DNA of 9,222 bases from SZUA-217 sp034658975. GTDB taxonomy: Bacteria; Actinomycetota; Acidimicrobiia; Spongiisociales; ZC4RG35. Both the position numbers and the translations under genes were made by a program. Below are positions 1 to 5,630 of the stretch, in pieces (positions within the stretch are counted from its first letter, which is position 1; every line of letters begins with the position of its first letter). The stretch lies in NCBI GenBank assembly GCA_034658975.1, contig JAYEGJ010000088.1, positions 1-9,222 of the forward strand. The letters run 5' to 3'. The notes beneath the pieces are model-generated. The model made no database searches. It had not been told where the DNA came from and saw only the letters and a list, made by a program, of their open reading frames with translations.

Positions 1-248
1 GGACGATCCTGAAGCCGACGCATGGTCCGCACCAGCGACCGAGCCGTGTCCAATCCCACATCGAGGCGGGCTGCGGTCCATTCGGACATGGAACGGGATC
101 CGTCGGCGGTTGCTATTTGACGACGATCCAGTTCGGCCAGATCACCCATCTGACGGGCACGCAACTGCGAAACCATGCCCTCATCGGCAGCAACCCGCTG
201 CTCCAGTTGATCTGTAGAAAGCTGTCCTCTCCCCATATCATCGAACAT
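1..248 (-). CDS. DUF222 / 13E12-repeat family protein (N-terminus, cut by window edge)
   Basis: Reading the minus strand from ATG at 248 gives 82 codons that run off the left edge. The translation begins MFDDMGRGQLSTDQLEQRV and continues through LAELDRRQIATADGSRSMSE to WTAARLDVGLDTARSLVRTM. That acidic-arginine, 'ADG-SRS-SEW-AARL' and 'T-A-R-LVRT-RRL' pattern is the N-terminal signature of the actinobacterial DUF222 family, usually followed by a C-terminal HNH nuclease domain, which would lie outside the window. The family's cellular role is unsettled; members are multicopy and often described as 13E12 repeat proteins. The start at 248 is preceded by a G-rich stretch (GGTGGGGGAA) that can serve as ribosome-binding site; a GTG five codons upstream and an ATG at codon 5 are alternatives. 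A LexA-type operator covers the start codon, which suggests SOS control. Family call is from recognition of the sequence pattern, not from a search. Confidence 0.82.
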   Translation of the reverse strand, partial: MFDDMGRGQLSTDQLEQRVAADEGMVSQLRARQMGDLAELDRRQIATADGSRSMSEWTAARLDVGLDTARSLVRTMRRLQDR

Positions 249-255
249 ACGTTCC
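242..255 (-). promoter_or_regulatory. LexA (SOS) box across the start codon of the DUF222 gene
   Basis: The plus strand reads CGAACATACGTTCC, a full match to the Gram-positive/actinobacterial LexA consensus CGAACRNRYGTTYC. It matches ten of the twelve fixed bases of the mycobacterial form TCGAAC-N4-GTTCGA (positions 241-256). The ATG of the DUF222 gene (246-248) lies inside it. A repressor bound here would block transcription or early elongation. LexA control of several 13E12-family genes is reported in Mycobacterium tuberculosis, which agrees with the placement. Binding itself is inferred. Confidence 0.72.
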
Positions 256-302
256 CCCACCGACAGAAACAAGAGGGTTGAAGCCAAACCCCAAAGAAAT
301 CC

Positions 303-314
303 TGAGAAATCTCA
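303..314. other. Short palindrome in the divergent intergenic region
   Basis: TGAGAAATCTCA is an inverted repeat (TGAGA-AA-TCTCA) between the divergent DUF222 and membrane-protein genes. It could be an operator half-site pair, but a 12-bp palindrome of this kind can arise by chance and I recognise no regulator for it. The rest of 249-390 shows no clear -35/-10 pair. Confidence 0.18.
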
Positions 315-374
315 ACATCAAGGGAATCGGAGCGTGTCACCCGACTTGCCTCATTGTTCGTCTGTACGGGTAAT

Positions 375-384
375 GGGAGGAGGT
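375..384 (+). promoter_or_regulatory. Strong Shine-Dalgarno that sets a TTG start
   Basis: GGGAGGAGGT ends six bases before TTG at 391. It is a near-perfect anti-16S match with normal spacing. It decides the start of the small membrane gene: the longer reading from GTG at 334 has no comparable site, and the ATG at 373 overlaps this motif. Confidence 0.75.
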
Positions 385-390
385 CGTCTC

Positions 391-699
391 TTGCTAACCG
401 AACAACCACGAGACCTCGATGTCCGAATTGGGGGGCGAGTCCGCTGGGTCGCAGTACGCGGGCTCGCCTCAGCTGTCGCCGGACTGCTGGTGTTGGGGGT
501 CGGGGGACGTCTGGTGATGTTGGCGTCCAGGCTTCTCCATCCAGATGCTGCCGGCCGAATCACCGAGAACGGCGCCCGGATCGGCGAGTTCACAGTTGAG
601 GGGACGATTGAGTTGATCCTATTCGGGGGACTGCTCAGTGGTGTTTTCGCCGGAGTGATATGGGTGCTGGTCAAGGAGTGGATTCCCCAAACAGCGTAG
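391..699 (+). CDS. Small two-helix membrane protein of unknown function
   Basis: From TTG at 391 the product is 102 residues. A basic N-terminal segment (residues 5-23, DVRIGGRVRWVAVRG) leads into hydrophobic helix 1 (about 20-46, AVAGLLVLGVGGRLVMLAS). A polar loop follows (about 50-70) with PDAAGRITENGARIGEFTVE. Helix 2 (about 73-95) is glycine-rich, and the end is VKEWIPQTA. I recall uncharacterised actinobacterial membrane proteins with the same order: G-R-LVM helix, then T-E-N-G---GEFT-EGT loop, then a glycine helix ending in W-[IL]-P. Those tend to be longer, with further helices, so this copy may be a short or truncated version. That comparison is from memory. The loop's negative charges and the basic N-terminus suggest a cytoplasmic N-terminus. 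It is convergent with yebC, with 19 bases between stops. No function is proposed. Earlier starts at 334 (GTG) and 373 (ATG) are possible but lack the ribosome-binding site. Confidence 0.7.
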   Translation: MLTEQPRDLDVRIGGRVRWVAVRGLASAVAGLLVLGVGGRLVMLASRLLHPDAAGRITENGARIGEFTVEGTIELILFGGLLSGVFAGVIWVLVKEWIPQTA

Positions 700-712
700 G
701 AGCCCGCTCCTA
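697..712. terminator. Hairpin between convergent genes (weak bidirectional terminator candidate)
   Basis: TAGGAGC-CC-GCTCCTA is a perfect 7-bp inverted repeat (a 6-bp stem with a four-base loop is more realistic). It overlaps the membrane gene's TAG stop and lies just before the yebC stop. There is no T-tract on either side, so intrinsic termination is uncertain. Its symmetric placement between two converging stops is the main argument. Confidence 0.3.
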
Positions 713-718
713 GACGCA

Positions 719-1468
719 CTAGGCCTCGGCTAGAACGATCTCCATGACCGAATCGTCGATGTCGTAGTTGGAGAACACCGCTTGCACGTCGTCGAGATCG
801 TCCAGCGAATCGATGAGTCGAAGCAGCCTCTTGGCTTCGGCCTCTTCAACCGGAACGGTGGTGGAAGGCATCTGGGTCACGTCGGCAGATTCGATCTCGA
901 TACCGGCAGCCTCGAGAGCATCACGCACCAGTCGCATGTCGGAAGCCTCCGTCACAACCTCGTGGGTTCCGTCCCCACCGTCGCGAATGTCTTCGGCGCC
1001 GGCGTCCAACGCCACGAGCATCACGTCGTCCTCGTCTCCCTTGGCGAGAATCACGCCCTTCTGGGAAAACAGGTAGCCGACCGAGCCCGGCTCGCCGAGG
1101 TTGCTGTTGTGCCGGGTGAACGTCGAACGGACATCGGAAGCAGCCCGATTGCGGTTGTCGGTGAGTATCTGGACGTACAACGCCACGCCGCCCGGACCGT
1201 AACCCTCGTAGTACATCTCCTCGTAGGTGGCGCCTTCGACCTCACCGGTGCCTCGCTTGACGGCGCGGTCGATGTTGTCGTTGGGCATTGAGGCGGACTT
1301 CGCCTTTTCGATGGCGGTGGCGAGCGTCGGGTTGAACTCCGGGTTGCCCCCACCTTCACGCGCTGCGACCTCGATCGCCTTGGCGAGTTTGCCGAACAGC
1401 TTGCCCCGCTTGGCGTCCTGTCGCCCCTTGCGGTGCTTGATGTTCGCCCATTTTGAATGTCCGGCCAT
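719..1468 (-). CDS. yebC: YebC/TACO1-family protein
   Basis: The 249-residue product starts MAGHSKWANIKHRKGRQDAK, the hallmark N-terminus of the YebC family, and matches the usual length of about 240-250. Further family blocks are KAIEVAAREGGGNPEFNPTL (about 30-49), SMPNDNIDRAVKRGTG (60-75), the YYEGYGPGGVALYV block (about 86-99) and LTDNRNRAASDVR (about 102-114). YebC proteins were long annotated as DNA-binding regulators; newer work on bacterial YebC and mitochondrial TACO1 assigns a role in translation of difficult proline-rich stretches. Which applies here cannot be read from sequence. The start at 1468 has a Shine-Dalgarno (TGAGGT) that overlaps the pdxT stop, so the two genes are probably translationally linked. 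In many actinobacteria ruvC-ruvA-ruvB follow yebC; here a convergent gene follows instead. Confidence 0.96.
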   Translation of the reverse strand: MAGHSKWANIKHRKGRQDAKRGKLFGKLAKAIEVAAREGGGNPEFNPTLATAIEKAKSASMPNDNIDRAVKRGTGEVEGATYEEMYYEGYGPGGVALYVQILTDNRNRAASDVRSTFTRHNSNLGEPGSVGYLFSQKGVILAKGDEDDVMLVALDAGAEDIRDGGDGTHEVVTEASDMRLVRDALEAAGIEIESADVTQMPSTTVPVEEAEAKRLLRLIDSLDDLDDVQAVFSNYDIDDSVMEIVLAEA

Positions 1469-1477
1469 CTCAATACC

Positions 1478-2041
1478 TCAGATCAGATCCAACAGCATCT
1501 GATGGATGCGTCCATCCCCGGTCAACTCCGGGTGGAACGATGTCGCCAGGATGTTGTCCTGACGAACCATTACAGGATGATCGTCGACCAACGACAGAAC
1601 CTCCACTTCCCCACCGACCTTCTCGATCCATGGCGCCCGAATGAACACAGCGTGGAATGGGACATCGAAGCCCTCTACCTCGACTTCGGCCTCGAACGAC
1701 TCGTTCTGCCGGCCAAAGGCGTTCCTGCGGACAACGACGTCGAGTGCTCCAATGAGCGGCTGATCGACGTCCGTGACGGCACTCGCAAGGAGGATCATCC
1801 CGGCGCAGGTCCCATAAACGGGGAGGCCATCACCAATCGCCTTCTTGAGTGGATCGAGGAGCCCGAAGCGGACCGCCATCTTTCCGATCGTCGTCGATTC
1901 CCCTCCGGGAATCACCAACGCATCGATATCCTCGAGCTGTTCGGGTCTTTTGATCTCGGAAGCCTGAGCTCCGAGTGATCCGAGAATCGTCAAATGCTCC
2001 CGCACGTCGCCCTGGAGGGCCAGAACGCCAACGCGAGTCAT
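1478..2041 (-). CDS. pdxT: PLP synthase glutaminase subunit PdxT
   Basis: The 187-residue class I glutamine amidotransferase releases ammonia from glutamine and channels it to PdxS for pyridoxal 5'-phosphate synthesis in the cytoplasm. From ATG at 2041 it starts MTRVGVLALQGDVREH. It has the oxyanion-side motif PGGEST (45-50), nucleophile C79 in YGTCAGM, and H170 and E172 in SFHPEL. These catalytic numbers equal those of the Bacillus subtilis enzyme, which supports this start over the in-frame GTG at 2056. The ATG has no clear Shine-Dalgarno: the preceding bases on its strand are GGTCGGGCCACTA. Unusually, the 186-bp gap to pdxS upstream is filled by a palindromic repeat. Downstream, yebC starts nine bases after the stop. 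Confidence 0.96.
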   Translation of the reverse strand: MTRVGVLALQGDVREHLTILGSLGAQASEIKRPEQLEDIDALVIPGGESTTIGKMAVRFGLLDPLKKAIGDGLPVYGTCAGMILLASAVTDVDQPLIGALDVVVRRNAFGRQNESFEAEVEVEGFDVPFHAVFIRAPWIEKVGGEVEVLSLVDDHPVMVRQDNILATSFHPELTGDGRIHQMLLDLI

Positions 2042-2055
2042 TAGTGGCCCGACCA

Positions 2056-2223
2056 CTAGTGGCCTATCTCATGAATGATTGTGGTGTCTCTCCGGCCCTC
2101 GACGCCGCTCGCGGTGTCCTCCGCCTTGACGCACCTACAGGTGCGCCTTCGTTGTGCGCCCTTGCGAGTCGGACGCCGATGCCTCGGAGACACCCTCACA
2201 CCATTCATGCGACAGACCACCAG
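2056..2223 (+). repeat. 168-bp palindromic intergenic repeat, copy A (complete)
   Basis: This lies between pdxT (start 2041) and pdxS (stop 2228-2230). Its ends are imperfect 22-base inverted repeats (2056-2077 and 2202-2223) pairing 18 of 22, with the inner eight perfect (CATGAATG/CATTCATG). Inside is a second stem, GGTGTCTC (2083-2090) with GAGACACC (2187-2194), and a central hairpin CGCACC-TACA-GGTGCG (2130-2145). ACCA flanks both ends (2052-2055, 2224-2227) and may be a target duplication. It also contains internal direct repeats: GCGGTGTC-like at 2081 and 2111, and GTGCGCC at 2141 and 2154. It aligns without gaps to 9064-9222 (145 of 159 positions identical from 2054). No protein is conserved in it. 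It resembles a MITE/REP-type element. It is transcribed as the reverse complement by the pdx operon. The exact ends are inferred from the inverted repeat. Confidence 0.85.
2130..2145. other. Central hairpin of repeat copy A
   Basis: CGCACC-TACA-GGTGCG forms a 6-bp GC-rich stem with a four-base loop at the middle of the repeat. It is unchanged in copy B at 9140-9155, so it is the best conserved internal structure. Confidence 0.6.
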
Positions 2224-2227
2224 ACCA

Positions 2228-3109
2228 TTACCACCCGCGACGGGCGAGCTTCTCCGAATCCGAAAGGGACTCCATCTCGAGACCGGGCATCGCCTCGCCC
2301 AGCCCCCGGCTCACCTTGGCCACGACCTCCGGCTCGTTCCAGAACGTGGTCGCCTCGACGATCGCCTTGGCGTACTCCTGAGGATTGGTGCTCTTGAAGA
2401 TGCCGGAGCCGACAAACACCCCGTCGACACCGAGCCCCATCATCAGAGCGGCATCAGCCGGTGTTGCGATACCGCCGGCGGCGAAGTTGACCACAGGCAG
2501 TTTCCCGGTCTCGGCGATCTCTCTGACAAGGCCATAGGGGGCGCCCAGATCACGGGCAGCCGACATGAGCTGCTCGTCGTCCATAGTCGTCAGTGCCCGC
2601 ATCTCATTGGTCACAGTGCGCATGTGGCGGACGGCCTCCACAACGTTGCCGGTACCGGCTTCTCCCTTGGTGCGAATCATCGCCGCACCCTCGCCGATTC
2701 GGCGCAGGGCCTCTCCGAGGTTGCGGCAGCCGCATACGAAAGGCGTAGTGAACGCCCACTTGTCGATGTGGTGCTCCTCGTCGGCAGGAGTGAGGACTTC
2801 GGACTCATCGATGTAGTCGACGCCGAGAGATTGGAGTACGAGAGCCTCGGCGAAGTGGCCGATGCGGCACTTGGCCATGACCGGAATGGTCACGATTGCC
2901 TGAATCTCCTCGATCATCTTCGGATCGGACATGCGGGCGACACCGCCGTCCTTGCGAATGTCCGCCGGCACACGCTCGAGCGCCATCACTGCAACGGCTC
3001 CAGCGTCTTCGGCGATCTTGGCCTGCTCGGCGTTGACAACGTCCATGATGACGCCGCCCTTGAGCATTTCGGCCAGGCCGCGCTTGACTCGATCGGTTCC
3101 TGTTTCCAC
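2228..3109 (-). CDS. pdxS: PLP synthase subunit PdxS
   Basis: The 293-residue TIM-barrel enzyme condenses ribose 5-phosphate, glyceraldehyde 3-phosphate and PdxT-supplied ammonia into pyridoxal 5'-phosphate. Visible active-site residues are D23 in VIMDVVNAEQA, the Schiff-base lysine K80 in PVMAKCRIGHF, and the second lysine K148 in MIRTKGEAGTGN. The phosphate-binding loops NFAAGGIATPAD and GVFVGSGIFKS are intact, and length is typical. The start is GTG at 3109, chosen because AGAGGAGA lies nine bases upstream and family N-termini begin close to the T-[DE]-RVKRGLAEMLKGG block. It follows pimA by 54 bp, where a possible internal promoter lies. It is separated from its partner pdxT by the palindromic repeat, unusual for a pair that is normally close together. 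Confidence 0.97.
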   Translation of the reverse strand: METGTDRVKRGLAEMLKGGVIMDVVNAEQAKIAEDAGAVAVMALERVPADIRKDGGVARMSDPKMIEEIQAIVTIPVMAKCRIGHFAEALVLQSLGVDYIDESEVLTPADEEHHIDKWAFTTPFVCGCRNLGEALRRIGEGAAMIRTKGEAGTGNVVEAVRHMRTVTNEMRALTTMDDEQLMSAARDLGAPYGLVREIAETGKLPVVNFAAGGIATPADAALMMGLGVDGVFVGSGIFKSTNPQEYAKAIVEATTFWNEPEVVAKVSRGLGEAMPGLEMESLSDSEKLARRGW

Positions 3110-3137
3110 GTCTTCTGTCTCCTCTGGGAAGGCTCTG

Positions 3138-3143
3138 ATTGTA
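3138..3143 (-). promoter_or_regulatory. Candidate -10 element upstream of pdxS
   Basis: The minus strand reads TACAAT (five of six to TATAAT) about 30 bases before the pdxS GTG, in the 54-bp pimA-pdxS gap. The only -35 at suitable distance (TTAGAG, about 18 bases up) is poor. It may give pdxST-yebC transcription separate from the lipid genes. Confidence 0.27.
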
Positions 3144-3163
3144 CAGCGATCTGGCCGGCTGCT

Positions 3164-4192
3164 CTAAGCGAGAGCCGATTCGTAAACCCTGCGGTATCTC
3201 TCCGTGACGGAACTCCACTCGAATTCCCCAGCTCTCTCGATTCCGCGACTGGCCATCGCATCTCGCGATGGGTGGTCGGTGAGCACGGACACGACCGTCT
3301 CGGCCAATGCTCGCGAGTCTCTCACCGGGAAGTAGCGAGCGGCGGACTCACCCACATCCCTGAAGGCGGGCAGATCCGAAGCGACGACTGCCGCCCCAGC
3401 CGCCATTGCCTCCACCAGGACAATCCCAAAGGACTCTCCTCCGGTGTTGGGCGCCACATACACCGCCGCACGATTGAGTGTCTCCACCTTGGTCTTGTCG
3501 TCGACGTCACCCATCCAATCGATGCCGTCGATTCCGCGGTCGGCGCCCATCACGCTGAGATGAGCGTCGGGCACATCCTCGGAGATCCGGTCCCAAGCTC
3601 GCAACAAGACGTTGAGGCCCTTACGAGGCTCATCTCGTCCCAAGAAGACAACAAGCCGAGGATCACGGGCAACCGGCACTCTCATCGCCGAGGTGTCCAC
3701 GCCGTTGGGGACGATCGTCAGGTCGAGATCGTCCGGGAGGGCACTCGCTGCCGTGGGAGACACGGCGGTGATGGCCTTGACCTTTCCACCCAGGACCCGC
3801 TGAAGCCGGCTTCGCCCGAGAGAGTAGGCCCGACGAGCGAGACGGCTCGGATCGGCATGAAACGTTGCCACCACGGGTGGGCCGGCGCGGAGAGCGGCAA
3901 GTGAGGCCGCAGGCATCAACGGCTCGTGAACATGGAGCAGGTCGAGATCTCGGGACACCACCTTCATGACCTTGGTCAGACGTGGGTCGAGAGAGACGGG
4001 CACCCGGGAGCGATTACCCGGAAAGGCGATCGTGCCACCGAGGTCGACACCCGGGACCCCATCCGGGAGACCCGGACCGATCACCTGCGCTTCATCACCT
4101 TGATCTCGAAGTGAGTCGGCGAGGCCGAGAACCTGGGCCTGGACGCCACCGGGCCTGGAGAGGTCGTAGGGACAGACGATTCCGACCCGCAT
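3164..4192 (-). CDS. pimA: Phosphatidylinositol alpha-mannosyltransferase PimA
   Basis: The 342-residue GT4 (GT-B fold) enzyme transfers mannose from GDP-mannose to the 2-position of phosphatidylinositol on the inner membrane face, the first committed step of PIM synthesis. Beginning at ATG 4192, MRVGIVCPYDLSRPGGVQ carries the glycine loop (P14-GGVQ) of PimA. Further motifs are LLHVHEPLMP, ATFHADPS, the linker VSPTAAS, PNGVD, the donor-site FLGRDEPRKGL block, and the C-terminal GESFGIVLVEAMAAG with the conserved glutamates of the EX7E motif. The sixteen extra codons back to 4240 overlap patA's end and lack family similarity. It starts five bases after the patA stop, with GGAGTAGGT as ribosome-binding region. 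Placement between patA and pdxS matches mycobacterial synteny and supports PimA over a generic glycosyltransferase. Confidence 0.93.
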   Translation of the reverse strand: MRVGIVCPYDLSRPGGVQAQVLGLADSLRDQGDEAQVIGPGLPDGVPGVDLGGTIAFPGNRSRVPVSLDPRLTKVMKVVSRDLDLLHVHEPLMPAASLAALRAGPPVVATFHADPSRLARRAYSLGRSRLQRVLGGKVKAITAVSPTAASALPDDLDLTIVPNGVDTSAMRVPVARDPRLVVFLGRDEPRKGLNVLLRAWDRISEDVPDAHLSVMGADRGIDGIDWMGDVDDKTKVETLNRAAVYVAPNTGGESFGIVLVEAMAAGAAVVASDLPAFRDVGESAARYFPVRDSRALAETVVSVLTDHPSRDAMASRGIERAGEFEWSSVTERYRRVYESALA

Positions 4193-4197
4193 CAGAC

Positions 4198-5073
4198 CTA
4201 CTCCAGGTCCGAGGGCCAGTTGGGCTGGACGAGATGCCACTGGTCCGGGGCTCGCATGATCAACGACTCCATCTCGATAGCGAGAGCCTGGGACATCAGG
4301 CGAACTTGCTCTGAACGTGTTTCCGCTTCCGGGATCGGAATCGAGGGCTTGACAACGACCCGGTGGCCGTGGCCGTCGAAATAGGTTCCGACCGGGAACA
4401 GCGGTGCACCGGTTTTCACGGCCAGCGTCGCCGGGCCGGGAGGGATGGTGGTCTTCTCCCCAAAGAACTCGACCTCCACTCCCCTGCCTTTGATGTCACG
4501 ATCGGAGAGCAGGGCGACCGCCTTGTTGTCGGAAATCGCCTTCTCCAACTTGCGCATCACCTCGATCCGTCCGGTGGCGAGGACTATCTCGATCCCGAAT
4601 TCACCGCGCATCGACGTGAACCACTCTGTTATGCGCTTATTCGGCAGATCCTCGGCGACGGCGACAACCGGTACGCCGATGTTCACCGCGACCGGCGCAG
4701 CGACCTCCCAGTTCCCAAGATGAGGCAGGGCGTAGATCATTCCGCCGCCCTCGTCCCTGGCGGCCTCCACCATCTCGAGACCTTCGACCTCCGTCTTCCG
4801 CAGCAACTCGGGCACCCGGTCGGCACGGGCCCACAGTGCTTCGGCGAAATACCGGCCATATGACTCCATGACGTGGGTGGAAGCTTCTTCGACGTCGGCG
4901 CCGTTGCCGAGCACGCGTTCCATGTGGCGGAAAGCCATCTGACGTCGATCGCGGTCAAAGGAATGCCAGACACGTCCCCCGGCTCCGCCGAGACCTCGAA
5001 CAGTCTTCTCCGGAAGAAGCCCGACAAGGCCCACACCGGCGCGGAGGCCCCAGTAGGCGAGGAGGTCTTTCAC
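4198..5073 (-). CDS. patA: Phosphatidylinositol mannoside acyltransferase PatA
   Basis: The 291-residue LpxL/HtrB-type acyltransferase is predicted to acylate the mannose of PIM at the membrane. The signature H-X4-E is seen at H118-E123 (ALPHLGNWEVAAP). Other conserved stretches are VAEDLPNKR, the ALLSDRDIKGRGVEVEFFG region, TIPPGPATLAVKTGAPLFPV, and the C-terminal PDQWHLVQPNWPSD. The N-terminal segment LLAYWGLRAGVGLVGLLP is an amphipathic or membrane-embedding helix usual for the family. The start is GTG at 5073, which forms a GTGA overlap with the pgsA stop. No Shine-Dalgarno precedes it, so translation is probably coupled to pgsA. The longer reading to 5142 would run back through pgsA. The function is assigned by family plus position between pgsA and pimA; without context it would be only a LpxL-like acyltransferase. 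Confidence 0.92.
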   Translation of the reverse strand: MKDLLAYWGLRAGVGLVGLLPEKTVRGLGGAGGRVWHSFDRDRRQMAFRHMERVLGNGADVEEASTHVMESYGRYFAEALWARADRVPELLRKTEVEGLEMVEAARDEGGGMIYALPHLGNWEVAAPVAVNIGVPVVAVAEDLPNKRITEWFTSMRGEFGIEIVLATGRIEVMRKLEKAISDNKAVALLSDRDIKGRGVEVEFFGEKTTIPPGPATLAVKTGAPLFPVGTYFDGHGHRVVVKPSIPIPEAETRSEQVRLMSQALAIEMESLIMRAPDQWHLVQPNWPSDLE

Positions 5074-5630
5074 TCGAACGAACGGTAGGTGTGAACGAAA
5101 CGCTGGACGGCGGTGAGCCAGACGAGCACTACGAAGATCCACAACATCGGCTCGACCTGGGCGAAGATCAGCCCGGCGGAGAACAGAATGATTCGCTCTG
5201 CGCGACCCATGATGCCGCCCTTGCCCTCGAGACCGTCTGCCTCGGCCCTGGCTCTCATGAATGGAACGAGGATGGCGCCCCCAACGGCGAGGATGATCAG
5301 AAGCAGGAGCCGGGCTTCACCCGCCATGGCAACACCCAGGCCGGCGAACGCCGCTATCTCGCCGAGCCGGTCAAACGCGGAATCGAGGAAAGCACCTCTG
5401 GCACTGACACTGTTCGACGCCCTGGCGACTGCCCCATCGAGGCCGTCGAGCAGGGATCCGCCGAGCACAATCCAGGCGCCGAGCACAAGACGATCGTTGG
5501 CGATAACGACCGCACCCGTAATAACCACCACGAGACCGAGGACGGTCATGGCGGCCGGCGTCATGCCAATCGCGGCCAGGCCTTTGCCAATCGGTTCAAT
5601 GAACCGGGTCACCTTGGGCCGCACCCGCAT
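5070..5630 (-). CDS. pgsA: CDP-alcohol phosphatidyltransferase, probable phosphatidylinositol phosphate synthase
   Basis: The 186-residue integral membrane enzyme carries the full CDP-alcohol phosphotransferase motif D-X2-DG-X2-AR-X8-G-X3-D-X3-D, at D62, D65, G66, A69, R70, G79, D83 and D87 counted from ATG 5630. Several hydrophobic helices are evident, for example MTVLGLVVVITGAVVIA, LVLGAWIVLGGSLL, LLLLIILAVGGAILVPF and PMLWIFVVLVWLTAV. The family joins CDP-diacylglycerol to an alcohol phosphate. Linkage to patA and pimA indicates inositol phosphate as acceptor, making the lipid that PimA mannosylates, rather than glycerol phosphate. The start at 5630 has AGGGTG six bases upstream; GTG at 5639 (three codons earlier) is the alternative. 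It is first in the minus-strand operon and overlaps patA by four bases. Confidence 0.93.
   Translation of the reverse strand: MRVRPKVTRFIEPIGKGLAAIGMTPAAMTVLGLVVVITGAVVIANDRLVLGAWIVLGGSLLDGLDGAVARASNSVSARGAFLDSAFDRLGEIAAFAGLGVAMAGEARLLLLIILAVGGAILVPFMRARAEADGLEGKGGIMGRAERIILFSAGLIFAQVEPMLWIFVVLVWLTAVQRFVHTYRSFE

Noticed and set aside
334..390. GTG at 334 as start of the small membrane protein
   Set aside because: The extra 19 residues are not hydrophobic or conserved-looking, and the strong GGGAGGAGGT at 375-384 is placed for TTG at 391.
113..409. A 98-codon minus-strand frame at the left edge
   Set aside because: It overlaps the DUF222 N-terminus in another frame, and its translation is rich in Trp and Cys with no family pattern. 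The DUF222 frame matches a known family.
2042..2058. TAGTGG-CCCGA-CCACTA hairpin as a separate operator before pdxT
   Set aside because: It combines the 14-base leader of pdxT with the left end of the repeat; the AGTGGCC similarity can come from a duplication at the insertion junction. There is no independent support.
2056..2223. A riboswitch or T-box controlling pdxT
   Set aside because: The same sequence follows gltA in the opposite orientation to transcription, which does not fit a gene-specific ligand sensor.
3161..3175. GCTCT-AAGCG-AGAGC hairpin at the pimA stop as a terminator
   Set aside because: Five-bp stem without a T-tract inside an operon; likely chance.
2075..3904. A 609-codon plus-strand open frame across the repeat, pdxS and pimA
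   Set aside because: It is antisense to two genes with intact catalytic motifs, and its composition is what the high-GC wobble of the opposite strand produces. It has no recognisable domain.
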